DNA of 40,447 nucleotides from Clostridiales bacterium (GTDB lineage Bacteria; Bacillota; Clostridia; Mahellales; Mahellaceae). Shown piece by piece: positions 1 through 8,881 of the stretch. Each line of letters starts with the position of its first letter. Positions within the stretch are counted from its first letter, which is position 1. Location of the stretch: assembly GCA_030156435.1 (NCBI GenBank), contig JASGMM010000009.1, forward strand, positions 1 through 40,447. The letters run 5' to 3'. The translations under genes were made by a program, and so were the position numbers. Under the pieces are notes generated by a model, which worked only from the letters and a program-made list of their open reading frames with translations, did no database searches and was not told where the DNA came from.

Positions 1-713
1 ACGTTTGCTACGAAATCTACACCTGCTTTTTTTGCTATTTCGGTTGCTTCTATGTGAAATGGATTGCCTTCGACAATACAATTGTCAGCTTTAGGGTGTT
101 CTAATATACCAGGCATATGCATGTATTTGACCGTTTCTATAGAGGATATGCCCGGACATATAGACTTTCGACCTCCGGAGTAGCCGGCCATAAAATGAGG
201 TTCTATAAGACCGGTTATAATCTTTAGATCGCTTTGTACATAGTACTTGTTAACGTAAATGGGTATATTGTTTATAGACGTTTGCCCTAAATAGAGCATA
301 TCGTCCATCTTCTGCGAATAATGGTTGATGACGCGATAATTATCCACAATGTCTTGTCCCATGAGCTCTATCATTTCATCGCCCAAATTAGGTCTATGTA
401 TGCCTGTGGCTATCAGTACAGTTATATCATCCTTTGATATGCCCGCTGTTTCAAGGCAGCGTAGTATAGGCGGCAAAAGCAATTTATTCGGTACTGGCCT
501 TGTAATATCCGACACCACTATGCAGGCTGTGCGCTTGCCTTTAACCAATTCATATAACGGCAAGCCTGCTATAGGATTGAAGATCGATTCTTCAATGGCC
601 TTGTCTGCGTTATCTATGATCGGCATAGTATGCTTGCGTACTATTCCTGCAAGATTCTTGTCGGGTATATCCACATTTATACCTGTTTTCCCATATAAGA
701 AACGGGTTTTCAT
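1..713 (-). CDS. larA: LarA-family nickel-dependent lactate racemase (3' end beyond window)
   Basis: Reading the minus strand from 713 gives an open frame to the window edge (237 codons), so the gene is truncated by the window. The family interconverts D- and L-lactate, or related 2-hydroxyacids, in the cytoplasm using a nickel-pincer cofactor. The translation has the hallmark EPHFMAGYSGGRKSICPGIS stretch. Its His and Lys are ten residues apart, matching His174 and the pincer-bearing Lys184 of the Lactobacillus plantarum enzyme. GIHRP and SDITRPVPN motifs occur earlier. The ATG at 711-713 is preceded by AAAGGATG and a strong promoter. No lar maturation gene (larB/C/E) is in view, so the substrate could be another hydroxyacid. 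It is the host gene beside the left end of the mobile element. Confidence 0.88.
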   Translation of the reverse strand, partial: MKTRFLYGKTGINVDIPDKNLAGIVRKHTMPIIDNADKAIEESIFNPIAGLPLYELVKGKRTACIVVSDITRPVPNKLLLPPILRCLETAGISKDDITVLIATGIHRPNLGDEMIELMGQDIVDNYRVINHYSQKMDDMLYLGQTSINNIPIYVNKYYVQSDLKIITGLIEPHFMAGYSGGRKSICPGISSIETVKYMHMPGILEHPKADNCIVEGNPFHIEATEIAKKAGVDFVAN

Positions 714-745
714 CTGCGCTACATCCTTTACATCTTATATGCTTC

Positions 746-774
746 ATTTTATCAATTAAAGTATATATAGTCAA
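746..774 (-). promoter_or_regulatory. Sigma-A-type promoter of larA
   Basis: On the minus strand TTGACT (769-774) and TAAAAT (746-751) are separated by exactly 17 bp. This lies about 30 bp upstream of the larA ATG. It suggests larA has its own promoter, and that the mobile element inserted upstream of it without separating gene and promoter. Confidence 0.75.
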
Positions 775-885
775 GCTTATTTTTTGATTTTATCATAATT
801 ATGTTGTATTTTTGTTGTATTTGACATATAATAAAAGCCCCCTATTTTGAGGGTGCGTCTTAGGGATTTTCAATCCCGGAAAAAT

Positions 886-2660
<1,775 letters not shown>

Positions 2661-2822
2661 TTAAAAAGCCTTATTTAATTCAAGATTTGCTGTGCCGTTA
2701 AGTATCATTCGTTTCAGCTTGTCATAAGCAGTTTCTTTGGCAGTGCTGCTGACTGCCGATTCTATAATGTAGAGCGTATCACCGATTACCTTTTCGGTAA
2801 CGCAGATGGTTTTTTCAGCCAT
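2661..2822 (-). CDS. TnpW-like small transposon-encoded protein
   Basis: A 53-residue protein beginning MAEKTICVTEKVIGDTLYII, with a strong AAAGGAGAAG ribosome site before the ATG at 2820-2822. The order 'short beta-like segment, VIGDTLY, then TAKETAYDKLKRMI' resembles the TnpW family found in Tn4451-type elements and many Clostridia integrative elements beside serine recombinases. Its biochemical role is not established as far as I know. It lies 75 bp upstream of the recombinase on the same strand and probably shares its transcript. The 190-bp stretch upstream (2823-3015) holds no convincing gene; it contains a G-rich strand tract near 2847-2861 and may carry the promoter. Confidence 0.6.
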   Translation of the reverse strand: MAEKTICVTEKVIGDTLYIIESAVSSTAKETAYDKLKRMILNGTANLELNKAF

Positions 2823-3015
2823 AAGGCACTTCTCCTTTCTGACATTGGGGGTAGGGGGTAACAAATCCTTACACCCTTTCGATCGTGCAACGGGCGTGGG
2901 GTTTCGCGCAAAAAAACGCGGATTCAAACGGGGTATTAAGGGAACAACCGGGATAAAATGCGAATAATTGAAATAAACTTGGTGTGTATTTCATCTTGGG
3001 AAAGTTTATTCTTTA

Positions 3016-3055
3016 GAGAAAAGGCACAGCAGGATATTCCACTGTGCCTTTTCTC
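3016..3055 (-). terminator. Intrinsic terminator after the capsid gene
   Basis: A perfect 14-bp inverted repeat (3016-3029 and 3042-3055, arm GAGAAAAGGCACAG) with a 12-nt loop. On the minus strand the right arm ends CCTTTTCTC. It lies 7 bp beyond the capsid stop codon and separates the HTH-primase-capsid transcript from the TnpW-recombinase transcript. Confidence 0.8.
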
Positions 3056-3062
3056 GTATGTT

Positions 3063-4010
3063 TTAACTGTTGGTCTCGGTATTCATCTGAATTACCTTCA
3101 CTGCCTCCGGGCGGATAAGTTTTCCGTCAACAAATTCAAAGGCAAGGTAACCCATCTGGTCGAGCAGGGCAAACTTCTCTGAGAGTGCCCTCACGCTGAC
3201 AGGGCTTCTGCAGATGATCCAGTAGTAGCTAAAATCACCGAAGGCTATAGGCTTTGAATCAGACTCCATATCCGGCATAAACTCTGATATAAATACCTTT
3301 TTACCGAGGATGGTATCATCGCTGCTGCGCCAGAGGTAGTTTCCGGCTTCGTCTTTCAACGTACGCAAGGCAAGGGCTGTCTTATCGTTCATGAGCCATA
3401 CGGCATTTTTGCGGTATTCCGGCTTCACAGAGAAGTACAGGCGGATTATATCATCATAGGTGATTTTATCGACAGCATAGGCAACCTCAGCGCCGTTTGC
3501 ACCGTTTAAGATACCTGTCGGCATCTGTACGCCGGTACCGTTAATAAAGGCGTTGTCCTCAGCTCTGGCAAAGTTCCTGGCAAGGCGCTTTACAAGGTAG
3601 CTTTCGATGTCGAATGCGGCATCGCGGACAAAGTCCGAATTCATTTTTACAAGAGCAGCGAGTTTATGGCTTTCAACGGTGTACTGAATGAACTCATTTA
3701 GTCCGTTAAAAACAGGGATAGTGCCGCCTTCCGGTACAAACTGCGCAAGGTCATCATATTCCTTTGCAAGGATGTGATAACTGCCTTCATATACGTTAAA
3801 GGTTGTGCCGATTTTACGGAACAGGCTCTCGTTTATGACGGCTGCTTCATATTTGTTATTTGTGGCATTTGGCATGACATAAGTGCCCGTCTCGCTGCTG
3901 CGGCCTTCGGAAAGTCCGGAATAATCGCTTTCCTGGCCGCGCATGGCGTTCCAGAAGTGCCTGCTGTATTCCGGCTGACCGGTATATACTCTGACTTCAG
4001 TATAATTCAT
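3063..4010 (-). CDS. HK97-fold phage major capsid protein, short form
   Basis: A 315-residue protein whose pattern fits HK97-family major capsid proteins: an early EYSRHFWNAMRG segment, then SSETGTYVMPN, then the E-loop/P-domain-like run ending in FVPEGGTIP, SDFVRDAAFDIESYLVKRLARNFARAEDNAFINGTG and the C-terminal FVDGKLIRPEAVKVIQM. The roughly 100-residue N-terminal delta (scaffolding) domain usual in this family is missing: the mature-type sequence starts almost at residue 1. The ATG at 4008-4010 has an AAGGAGGGGAACGCC ribosome site. No portal, prohead protease, terminase or head-tail gene lies on either side. It is the last gene of the HTH-primase-zinc protein-capsid unit. It may build or remodel capsids with helper-phage parts, or be a remnant; the intact frame and strong ribosome site argue against simple decay. 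Confidence 0.85.
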   Translation of the reverse strand: MNYTEVRVYTGQPEYSRHFWNAMRGQESDYSGLSEGRSSETGTYVMPNATNNKYEAAVINESLFRKIGTTFNVYEGSYHILAKEYDDLAQFVPEGGTIPVFNGLNEFIQYTVESHKLAALVKMNSDFVRDAAFDIESYLVKRLARNFARAEDNAFINGTGVQMPTGILNGANGAEVAYAVDKITYDDIIRLYFSVKPEYRKNAVWLMNDKTALALRTLKDEAGNYLWRSSDDTILGKKVFISEFMPDMESDSKPIAFGDFSYYWIICRSPVSVRALSEKFALLDQMGYLAFEFVDGKLIRPEAVKVIQMNTETNS

Positions 4011-4023
4011 GGCGTTCCCCTCC

Positions 4024-4329
4024 TTAAATCTTATCGCAGAATGGACAGGCATAGAGACCGAGGTCATGGTAGCTGAGCGATCTTCCTACCTGTTTCAAGT
4101 GGTGGTGGCATTTCGGACACAGAATGTTATATGCCATAGCACCTTCAATGGTATGAGGATGCTTTGCATGGAGGCGGTATCGCATTTTTAACTTTCCTTT
4201 ATCGTCTTCGATGACAACATCGGAAAGATGCAGGTCGCACATGGCATGGGCATACTCATCGGAATAATAAGTGTGCTGCGGCCGCAGCAGAGTGCCTTCC
4301 TTGTTCATTTTCATAAGCGGATAATTCAT
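4024..4329 (-). CDS. Small zinc-ribbon-like protein of unknown function
   Basis: A 101-residue protein starting MNYPLMKMNKEG at the ATG at 4327-4329, preceded by GAGGAGGGAAAAAAC. The C-terminal half has a CPKC pair and a CPFC pair about 28 residues apart, with histidines between (CHHHLKQ), suggesting one structural zinc site. I do not recognise a specific family. It lies between the primase and capsid genes, 13 bp before the capsid start, and is almost certainly co-transcribed with it. HNH-type nucleases share the spaced CxxC layout, but I see no clear HNH catalytic core. Confidence 0.65.
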   Translation of the reverse strand: MNYPLMKMNKEGTLLRPQHTYYSDEYAHAMCDLHLSDVVIEDDKGKLKMRYRLHAKHPHTIEGAMAYNILCPKCHHHLKQVGRSLSYHDLGLYACPFCDKI

Positions 4330-4452
4330 GTTTTTTCCCTCCTCAAAATTAAGATGTTTGAATGTGGTTGATGATATTTCCTGTAGATCTAATTGCTGAG
4401 CGCTGATCATGACGTATCACTATAGCTGTTCCTCCCTCCAGTGATACTTCCG

Positions 4453-4748
4453 GTGACAGAAGTGACAGTTCAGTGACAGTAGTTTTGATGAACTGTCACG
4501 CTGAAAAGCGGCTCGTAGCAAGGCTTTTAAAGCTTCAGTGACGAAAGTGACAGAACTTTTCATTTCATACTCACAACAGCTCATAATCTTTTCCTTGTTT
4601 TCTGTACAATTCCAAACTTTATTTTCCCCGCCAAGAAGTTTGAAAGACTGTCACTTCTGTCACTTGCGGCTGGAAACCCTTGATATATGGGCGTTTTCGC
4701 GGTGACAGTTGCCTGTGAGAACTGTCACTCGACTGTCACTTCTGTCAC
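4453..4748. repeat. Mirror-symmetric GTGACAG iteron array, probable replication origin of the element
   Basis: Eleven exact copies of GTGACAG (or its complement CTGTCAC) lie here. Direct orientation: 4453, 4462, 4473, 4547, 4702. Inverted: 4493, 4648, 4657, 4722, 4733, 4742. One variant, GTGACGA, is at 4538. Left outer block spacing is 9, 11, 20; the right outer block is its exact mirror, 20, 11, 9. The inner pairs (4538/4547 and 4648/4657) mirror each other too. Every pair centres on 4600.5. The core (about 4554-4647) is AT-rich, with a CAAACTT/AAGTTTG hairpin at 4613-4642. The array abuts the primase-helicase stop codon. Iteron blocks flanking an AT-rich core, located 3' of a primase-helicase gene, is how SaPI-type satellite origins are built. 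The rest of 4330-4450 holds a GTATCAC/GTGATAC hairpin and no convincing gene. Confidence 0.75.
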
Positions 4749-4750
4749 TT

Positions 4751-7057
4751 TTAAGCAAGAAAATCCGTGCTGTCATAACCATAAGCCTTCTTGTACTGCT
4801 CCTTTGCCTCAATAGTGAGGGTGAGGTTTTTATAATAGGTGCCTTTATTGGTATGAACGGTCATCTCCTTAAAGGTGCAGCCGAGATGGGATGCCAATGT
4901 CTCTCTGAACTCTTTGGCTGTCTTGGCAAAGCCGTTATTGTTGTCATGGCACCATGCCCTGTAAACATCATAGATGCGGCTCGTTGTAGCGGAATCATTA
5001 AACTTGCCTTCTGACCGCTCGCACATACATTCCTCATAGAAGGAGATCACAGTATTGTTCTCTGACATATATTGCTCTCTTGCAAGGCTTACACTGTCCG
5101 GCTCGGAAAAGCTGTACCCGTTTGCAATAACCGTCTGCAGCGCCTTAACAGCCTTGTAGACGATGCCATCACGCTCGGCATACATTTTGTCAAGAAGTGT
5201 TTTGTCCTGCTTGTCCTTTGGAATGACATTAGGACAGCGCACCACCATGATGCGGTCATAGACCCATTTGCCATCATCGCCGCCAAACTTGGGAAGTCTG
5301 TTCATGCAAAACCAGAGCAGCCCGTTGTAGGTGAACTCAAAAGCCTGCTGTCCTTTGAACTCGGCATATAGGCTGTCGCCGCCGGTAATTTTCTTAAATG
5401 TTTTCAACTCATCTACGGATAGGAAACTCATATCCGAGCTACCGGCAAGGCGTGTGCCATATATCGCGCCGGTGCCGAAACGCGCTTCAATCTCCTTAAG
5501 GTCGATTCCTATGAAGTTACCCTTGCCGAGCAACCGCTCTACAAGACTCTTTAGCTGAGATTTGCCGGTGTCGCCATCGCCTACGAGGAAAAGCGCTTTT
5601 TTCATTCGCCATCCCTTGATGTTGGAGATGCATACACCGATAAACTCAAGGAGCAGGTGTTCTATGGCCTTGTCTCCGTCTGTGAGGGTGTGCATATACC
5701 TGTCGAAGACCGGCGTAGGCGTTTCCCTTCCTGTCCAGTTGCACGGAATTTGAATGGTGGAGAGGATATCCGGGGAGTGTGGTACAAGAATGGCGTTATC
5801 TGCAGTGATACGGAGCAGGCCATTTCTGAAGTTGATTAAATCCTCATCGGCGTTCAATTCATCCTGGCTAACATAATTAAGGTCAGTGGTGATATGCTGT
5901 AAAGTTTCGCTGACGATGCCCATTCTCACAAGTTCCTCGTCATAATCTGCGATGTACTGCTTGATAATGCCCATCAGCATATTGTCGGCATAGAGCCGAT
6001 AACAGCCGTTTTCGTAGACATATTTCAAAAGGCCCTGCTTTCCGTTATCCCTTACAAGCACATAGCGGAGGTGCTCGCGTACGTACTTTGCAAGGAGCGG
6101 AACGCTGACATAGGGTTCACCGGTCTGTTCGTGAAATTTGATGAAGTACGGATGCTCCATCCTGGATTTATGGAAAATGCCATGACAGGCATCGATACCG
6201 GCATTGATGGTGGCTTCTCTGTAATCGTCACGCTCCCATTTTTCGCGATAGAGGGCAGAACTGCGGAAGATTTCATCAATAGCCGCAGGATCAGGCCCGG
6301 TACGGAATGCAATCATGGAGCACAGCGCCGCGTCAGCCTCGGAGTGAGAGCCATATCCGGAGATATCTCCATCGTCATACAGCTTCTTGAATTTCTCTCC
6401 GTTTTTCTGCTTGCGTAAGTTGCAGACAATATCGAAATAGGCGCGGTCACCGTCACGCTTGGCGCTGTACTTGGCTTTTTCTTTGCGGCGCATATTTTTA
6501 TCAAGCGTCGTAAGGACTGCCGCGGTACATTCGCGCAGAGGCTTATCATTAATGATATTGCCGGTAAAGGCGGCAAAGCGGTTTGTAATGCCGCCGATAT
6601 ACAGTTCCAAATTGTTATGGGGATTCTTCGTATAGAACTGCCGATCGAGTTTTAAATTTCCGTTTTTATCAATGTAGGTAGGAATTTGTGTAAAGTCACA
6701 TTTGCCATATTGATGTATGCCTGTGCCGCTGACCGAGTATTCTGCATAAGAGTCATGCCTTGCTAAAATCGTCTGCACAAGCGGGTCTGTAATCGCTTTA
6801 TGGTCGATGTCTATGAAGTAATAGCCTTTCGGTATCTTGAAACCGATACCGGCGGCAACAGGATTATGCTCCTTTGCTTTTACTGCCTCATTGTATGTGA
6901 CCCATGTATGAGACCATTTATCATCTGTTCCGGTTGGGCCACCTCCAGCCGCAAAAGGTTTCTTCGTCGGCTTGCCTTTTTGATCTGTTCCCCATCGCCA
7001 TAGCATCCATATCTTCATATCCATCAGTTCCTGCATTGCGTTTGCCGTCTTGTCCAC
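4751..7057 (-). CDS. Prim-pol primase / SF3 helicase (phage/plasmid P4-D5 type replication protein)
   Basis: A 768-residue replication initiator. The N-terminus is an archaeo-eukaryotic primase-like domain: FIDIDH places metal-binding Asp83 and Asp85, and SGTGIH places a conserved His at about 115. A D5_N-type linker leads to the SF3 helicase with Walker A GDGDTGKS at 493-500, a SSDMSF region and the ITGGD..AEFKGQ stretch. Such proteins bind an origin, unwind it and prime synthesis, which fits the iteron array lying directly after this stop codon. The frame opens at a GTG (7055-7057) with GGAG five bases upstream; an ATG at codon 8 is an alternative start. The HTH gene ends 28 bp upstream, so the two likely share a transcript. 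Confidence 0.9.
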   Translation of the reverse strand: MDKTANAMQELMDMKIWMLWRWGTDQKGKPTKKPFAAGGGPTGTDDKWSHTWVTYNEAVKAKEHNPVAAGIGFKIPKGYYFIDIDHKAITDPLVQTILARHDSYAEYSVSGTGIHQYGKCDFTQIPTYIDKNGNLKLDRQFYTKNPHNNLELYIGGITNRFAAFTGNIINDKPLRECTAAVLTTLDKNMRRKEKAKYSAKRDGDRAYFDIVCNLRKQKNGEKFKKLYDDGDISGYGSHSEADAALCSMIAFRTGPDPAAIDEIFRSSALYREKWERDDYREATINAGIDACHGIFHKSRMEHPYFIKFHEQTGEPYVSVPLLAKYVREHLRYVLVRDNGKQGLLKYVYENGCYRLYADNMLMGIIKQYIADYDEELVRMGIVSETLQHITTDLNYVSQDELNADEDLINFRNGLLRITADNAILVPHSPDILSTIQIPCNWTGRETPTPVFDRYMHTLTDGDKAIEHLLLEFIGVCISNIKGWRMKKALFLVGDGDTGKSQLKSLVERLLGKGNFIGIDLKEIEARFGTGAIYGTRLAGSSDMSFLSVDELKTFKKITGGDSLYAEFKGQQAFEFTYNGLLWFCMNRLPKFGGDDGKWVYDRIMVVRCPNVIPKDKQDKTLLDKMYAERDGIVYKAVKALQTVIANGYSFSEPDSVSLAREQYMSENNTVISFYEECMCERSEGKFNDSATTSRIYDVYRAWCHDNNNGFAKTAKEFRETLASHLGCTFKEMTVHTNKGTYYKNLTLTIEAKEQYKKAYGYDSTDFLA

Positions 7058-7085
7058 CTCCTCTCCACTGCATTTTGTGCTGCCA

Positions 7086-7262
7086 TTATTCGTGCGCCGA
7101 GTTTATGACCAGCCACTCCTTAAAAGCTTCAACCGGAATCAGGATTCTCGTACCAACCCGTATGACTGGAAATCCCGGCTTTTTTACAAGTTCGTAGGCC
7201 TTCGGCAAACTAATGCCCATCTGCGCCGACAGTTCCTGCACACTCATGGTCGTCTTTTCCAT
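7086..7262 (-). CDS. Excisionase-family MerR-like HTH DNA-binding protein
   Basis: A 58-residue protein starting MEKTTMSVQELSAQMGISLP at the ATG at 7260-7262, preceded by AAGGAGGAAAGAGTAT. The layout 'SVQELSAQMGISLPKAYELV..PGFPVIRVGTRILIPVEAFKEWL' is a winged HTH (HTH_17/excisionase-like): helix-turn-helix, a wing with the RVGTRILIP signature, then a final helix. Such proteins act as recombination directionality factors or regulators. Here it is the first gene of the primase-capsid unit, so it may regulate excision or autoregulate the operon. A longer in-frame ORF begins at 7313 but lacks a ribosome site. Confidence 0.85.
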   Translation of the reverse strand: MEKTTMSVQELSAQMGISLPKAYELVKKPGFPVIRVGTRILIPVEAFKEWLVINSAHE

Positions 7263-7569
7263 ATACTCTTTCCTCCTTATCTTGATAGTTGTTTCGGTTT
7301 CCACATCCACCATTCGCTACCGTTCCTAAGGCAGCCACCTGCTCGTGGTCTCCCCGTATCCGATTGCAGCAGAAGCGCTCCGGCTTTCACCATCGTGGCG
7401 GCTACGCTGCAAAAGTATCTCTTGCGGGTGGACTATTCAGTTGTCAAGGAACCGGAATTTAAGTGGTTTTACAATTTGTTCTTGTTTTCAATGCCATTGT
7501 ATAATACAATGTAAGTGATGTTAAATTTTCAACGCTTACAATAACGATTACAGTCAAAGGATGATTGCC
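7263..7569. promoter_or_regulatory. Divergent intergenic region between phage module and plus-strand cargo
   Basis: About 300 bp without a convincing gene. Near the plus-strand gene it carries a promoter-like pair, TTGTTC (7476-7481) and TATAAT (7500-7505), 18 bp apart. The remainder, read on the minus strand, is a long leader for the HTH gene and is GC-richer; I see no recognisable RNA. Minus-strand promoter elements probably share the palindrome at 7495-7511. Confidence 0.5.
7495..7511. promoter_or_regulatory. Perfect palindrome over the -10 box, candidate operator
   Basis: CATTGTAT-A-ATACAATG is a 17-nt perfect palindrome that encloses the plus-strand TATAAT. Bound protein would block the promoter. 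It lies between divergent units, so the HTH protein at 7086-7262 or the Cro-like protein at 8660-8881 is a plausible binder. Confidence 0.5.
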
Positions 7570-8520
7570 ATGAAAAAACTGCCGGTAGAAAACCTCGGCT
7601 TTGTTGAAATTGGGGGAGTTGGCGAGATGATATATAGGGCTGTGCGATTTCCCGAGTATATCACGGACTATGACAATGACGGCGAAATAATTAAACCTAT
7701 CTTCACTGGGGGCCATGCTCCGGAAAGCGGTACTGATTATTCGCTTACCGGACAGGAGCTATTGGTCAGCCTATGTAATCTTTACGGAAAATTAAATAAC
7801 CCAGACAGCACTGTTCCGGTTACAGATGCCGTCTGGGATTGGTGCAGAAACAATATTCACCCCTACAACATAGACAGTCTTTATGAAATGCTGGATAGCG
7901 AGAAGTTTGCGCATATAACTTACATGGATTTGATTCAGAAAGATGCCGCATTCTATGTAAATCAATTCATAAAGGATTTATGCAGTCTGGGTACTGTATT
8001 TGAGTTTTACTTTGCCTTGAGAAGGGTTAAATACTACGGAGAGATTGACTACGCAAGGAATCTTTATTATGAAGGCAGGCTTTGCGACAGCCACGCTTTT
8101 CTTGAAAGATACCGACAATACGAGGATGATGAGGAATACAAGGCCCGTATATTAGAGAATTACAATGAACATATATCCCAAGTGATTGATATGTTCCCGG
8201 ACTTCCGTATGAGACTGAAATTGGATAAGAAAACCGGGAAAGTGATGTACGGCGCCGACATTCAATCGGTATTTGATATTTGCTGGTACACCTTTTCCAG
8301 AATGGTAGCTGACGTTGCGCCGCCGGTGGATGAAGATCTAAACTATTTCGAATCGCAAGGCTCGATACTGTCATGCCTTGCCTGCGGCAAATACTTTGTG
8401 CGGCATTCAAGCCGCCAGCTATATTGTAATAACTGGGACTGCCAGGCCGAGCGTAATCGCAGAAACAGGCGAGCGAGCTATGCTCGGAAGAAGGCGAAGG
8501 AAGTAGAAAACAAGGAATAA
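7570..8520 (+). CDS. Uncharacterised protein with C-terminal treble-clef-like zinc finger (DUF6076-like)
   Basis: A 316-residue protein. The ATG at 7570 (MKKLPVENLG) has AAAGGA at good spacing; the frame also holds an ATG at 7561 that sits on top of that site. The N-terminal 230 residues are mostly helical and acidic, without a motif I can name. The C-terminus has CLACGKYFVRHSSRQLYC followed by a further Cys five residues on, then a basic RNRRNRRASYARKKAKE tail: a C-x2-C...C-x4-C finger next to a basic patch, suggesting nucleic-acid binding. It resembles DUF6076/CGNR-type proteins of Clostridia mobile elements, but this is a pattern impression. It is transcribed alone, divergent from the phage module and upstream of the restriction operon, and could be a regulator or a cargo defence factor. 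Confidence 0.6.
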   Translation: MKKLPVENLGFVEIGGVGEMIYRAVRFPEYITDYDNDGEIIKPIFTGGHAPESGTDYSLTGQELLVSLCNLYGKLNNPDSTVPVTDAVWDWCRNNIHPYNIDSLYEMLDSEKFAHITYMDLIQKDAAFYVNQFIKDLCSLGTVFEFYFALRRVKYYGEIDYARNLYYEGRLCDSHAFLERYRQYEDDEEYKARILENYNEHISQVIDMFPDFRMRLKLDKKTGKVMYGADIQSVFDICWYTFSRMVADVAPPVDEDLNYFESQGSILSCLACGKYFVRHSSRQLYCNNWDCQAERNRRNRRASYARKKAKEVENKE

Positions 8521-8597
8521 AAATTAAACTCGCTACCATGCAGGGTACGAGTGTGGCGTTGCAAATGCTTTCGGATTAAAACTTATTCATGTATTTA

Positions 8598-8626
8598 TTG
8601 AAAATTTAATTGAAATGTGATATCCT
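8598..8626 (+). promoter_or_regulatory. Candidate promoter of the restriction-modification operon
   Basis: TTGAAA (8598-8603) and TATCCT (8621-8626) are 17 bp apart, with the operon's first ATG 34 bp downstream. The surrounding 8521-8659 gap also has a bulged CTCG/CGAG hairpin at about 8530-8553. Confidence 0.5.
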
Positions 8627-8659
8627 TTGTATAACTTCTCTTAATTGGAGGTATAACTT

Positions 8660-8881
8660 ATGGCTGTAAGTTATAAGAAGTTGCAACACTTAATGATTGA
8701 TAGAAATATATCTAATGCTGAACTTATGCGTAGAGCAAACATATCAGCAAATATAATCACGAAAATTAGAACAGGCCAATATATAGCGTTAGATAAAGTG
8801 GAAAGCATTTGTTTGGCAATGTGCTGTACACCTAATGATATTTTGGAGTTTGTTCCGGACGAGGAGCAGATGAAAAAATGA
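8660..8881 (+). CDS. Cro/C1-type HTH regulator (likely R-M controller)
   Basis: A 73-residue XRE-like protein: YKKLQHLMIDRNISNAELMRRANISANIITKIRTGQY, then the short 'LDKVESICLAMCCTPNDILEFV' segment typical of HTH_26-type Cro repressors. The ATG at 8660 has a TTGGAGGTATAACTT ribosome site. Its last codons overlap the next gene (ATGA at 8878), so the two are translationally coupled. Small Cro-like proteins at the head of restriction operons commonly act as controller proteins that delay nuclease expression until the host DNA is methylated. Confidence 0.85.
   Translation: MAVSYKKLQHLMIDRNISNAELMRRANISANIITKIRTGQYIALDKVESICLAMCCTPNDILEFVPDEEQMKK

Noticed and set aside
804-832. Plus-strand promoter-like TTGTAT-17-TATAAT near 804-832
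   Set aside because: No plus-strand gene follows, and terminator hairpins lie directly downstream; probably chance in AT-rich DNA.
4337-4425. Small GTG-initiated peptide of about 23 residues upstream of the zinc-ribbon gene (minus strand, after GGAGGGAGG)
   Set aside because: It has a plausible ribosome site but no recognisable sequence and could be a leader; support is too weak for a gene call.
4453-4748. CRISPR array
   Set aside because: The repeat unit is only 7 bp, occurs in both orientations and has no uniform spacers; iteron structure explains it.
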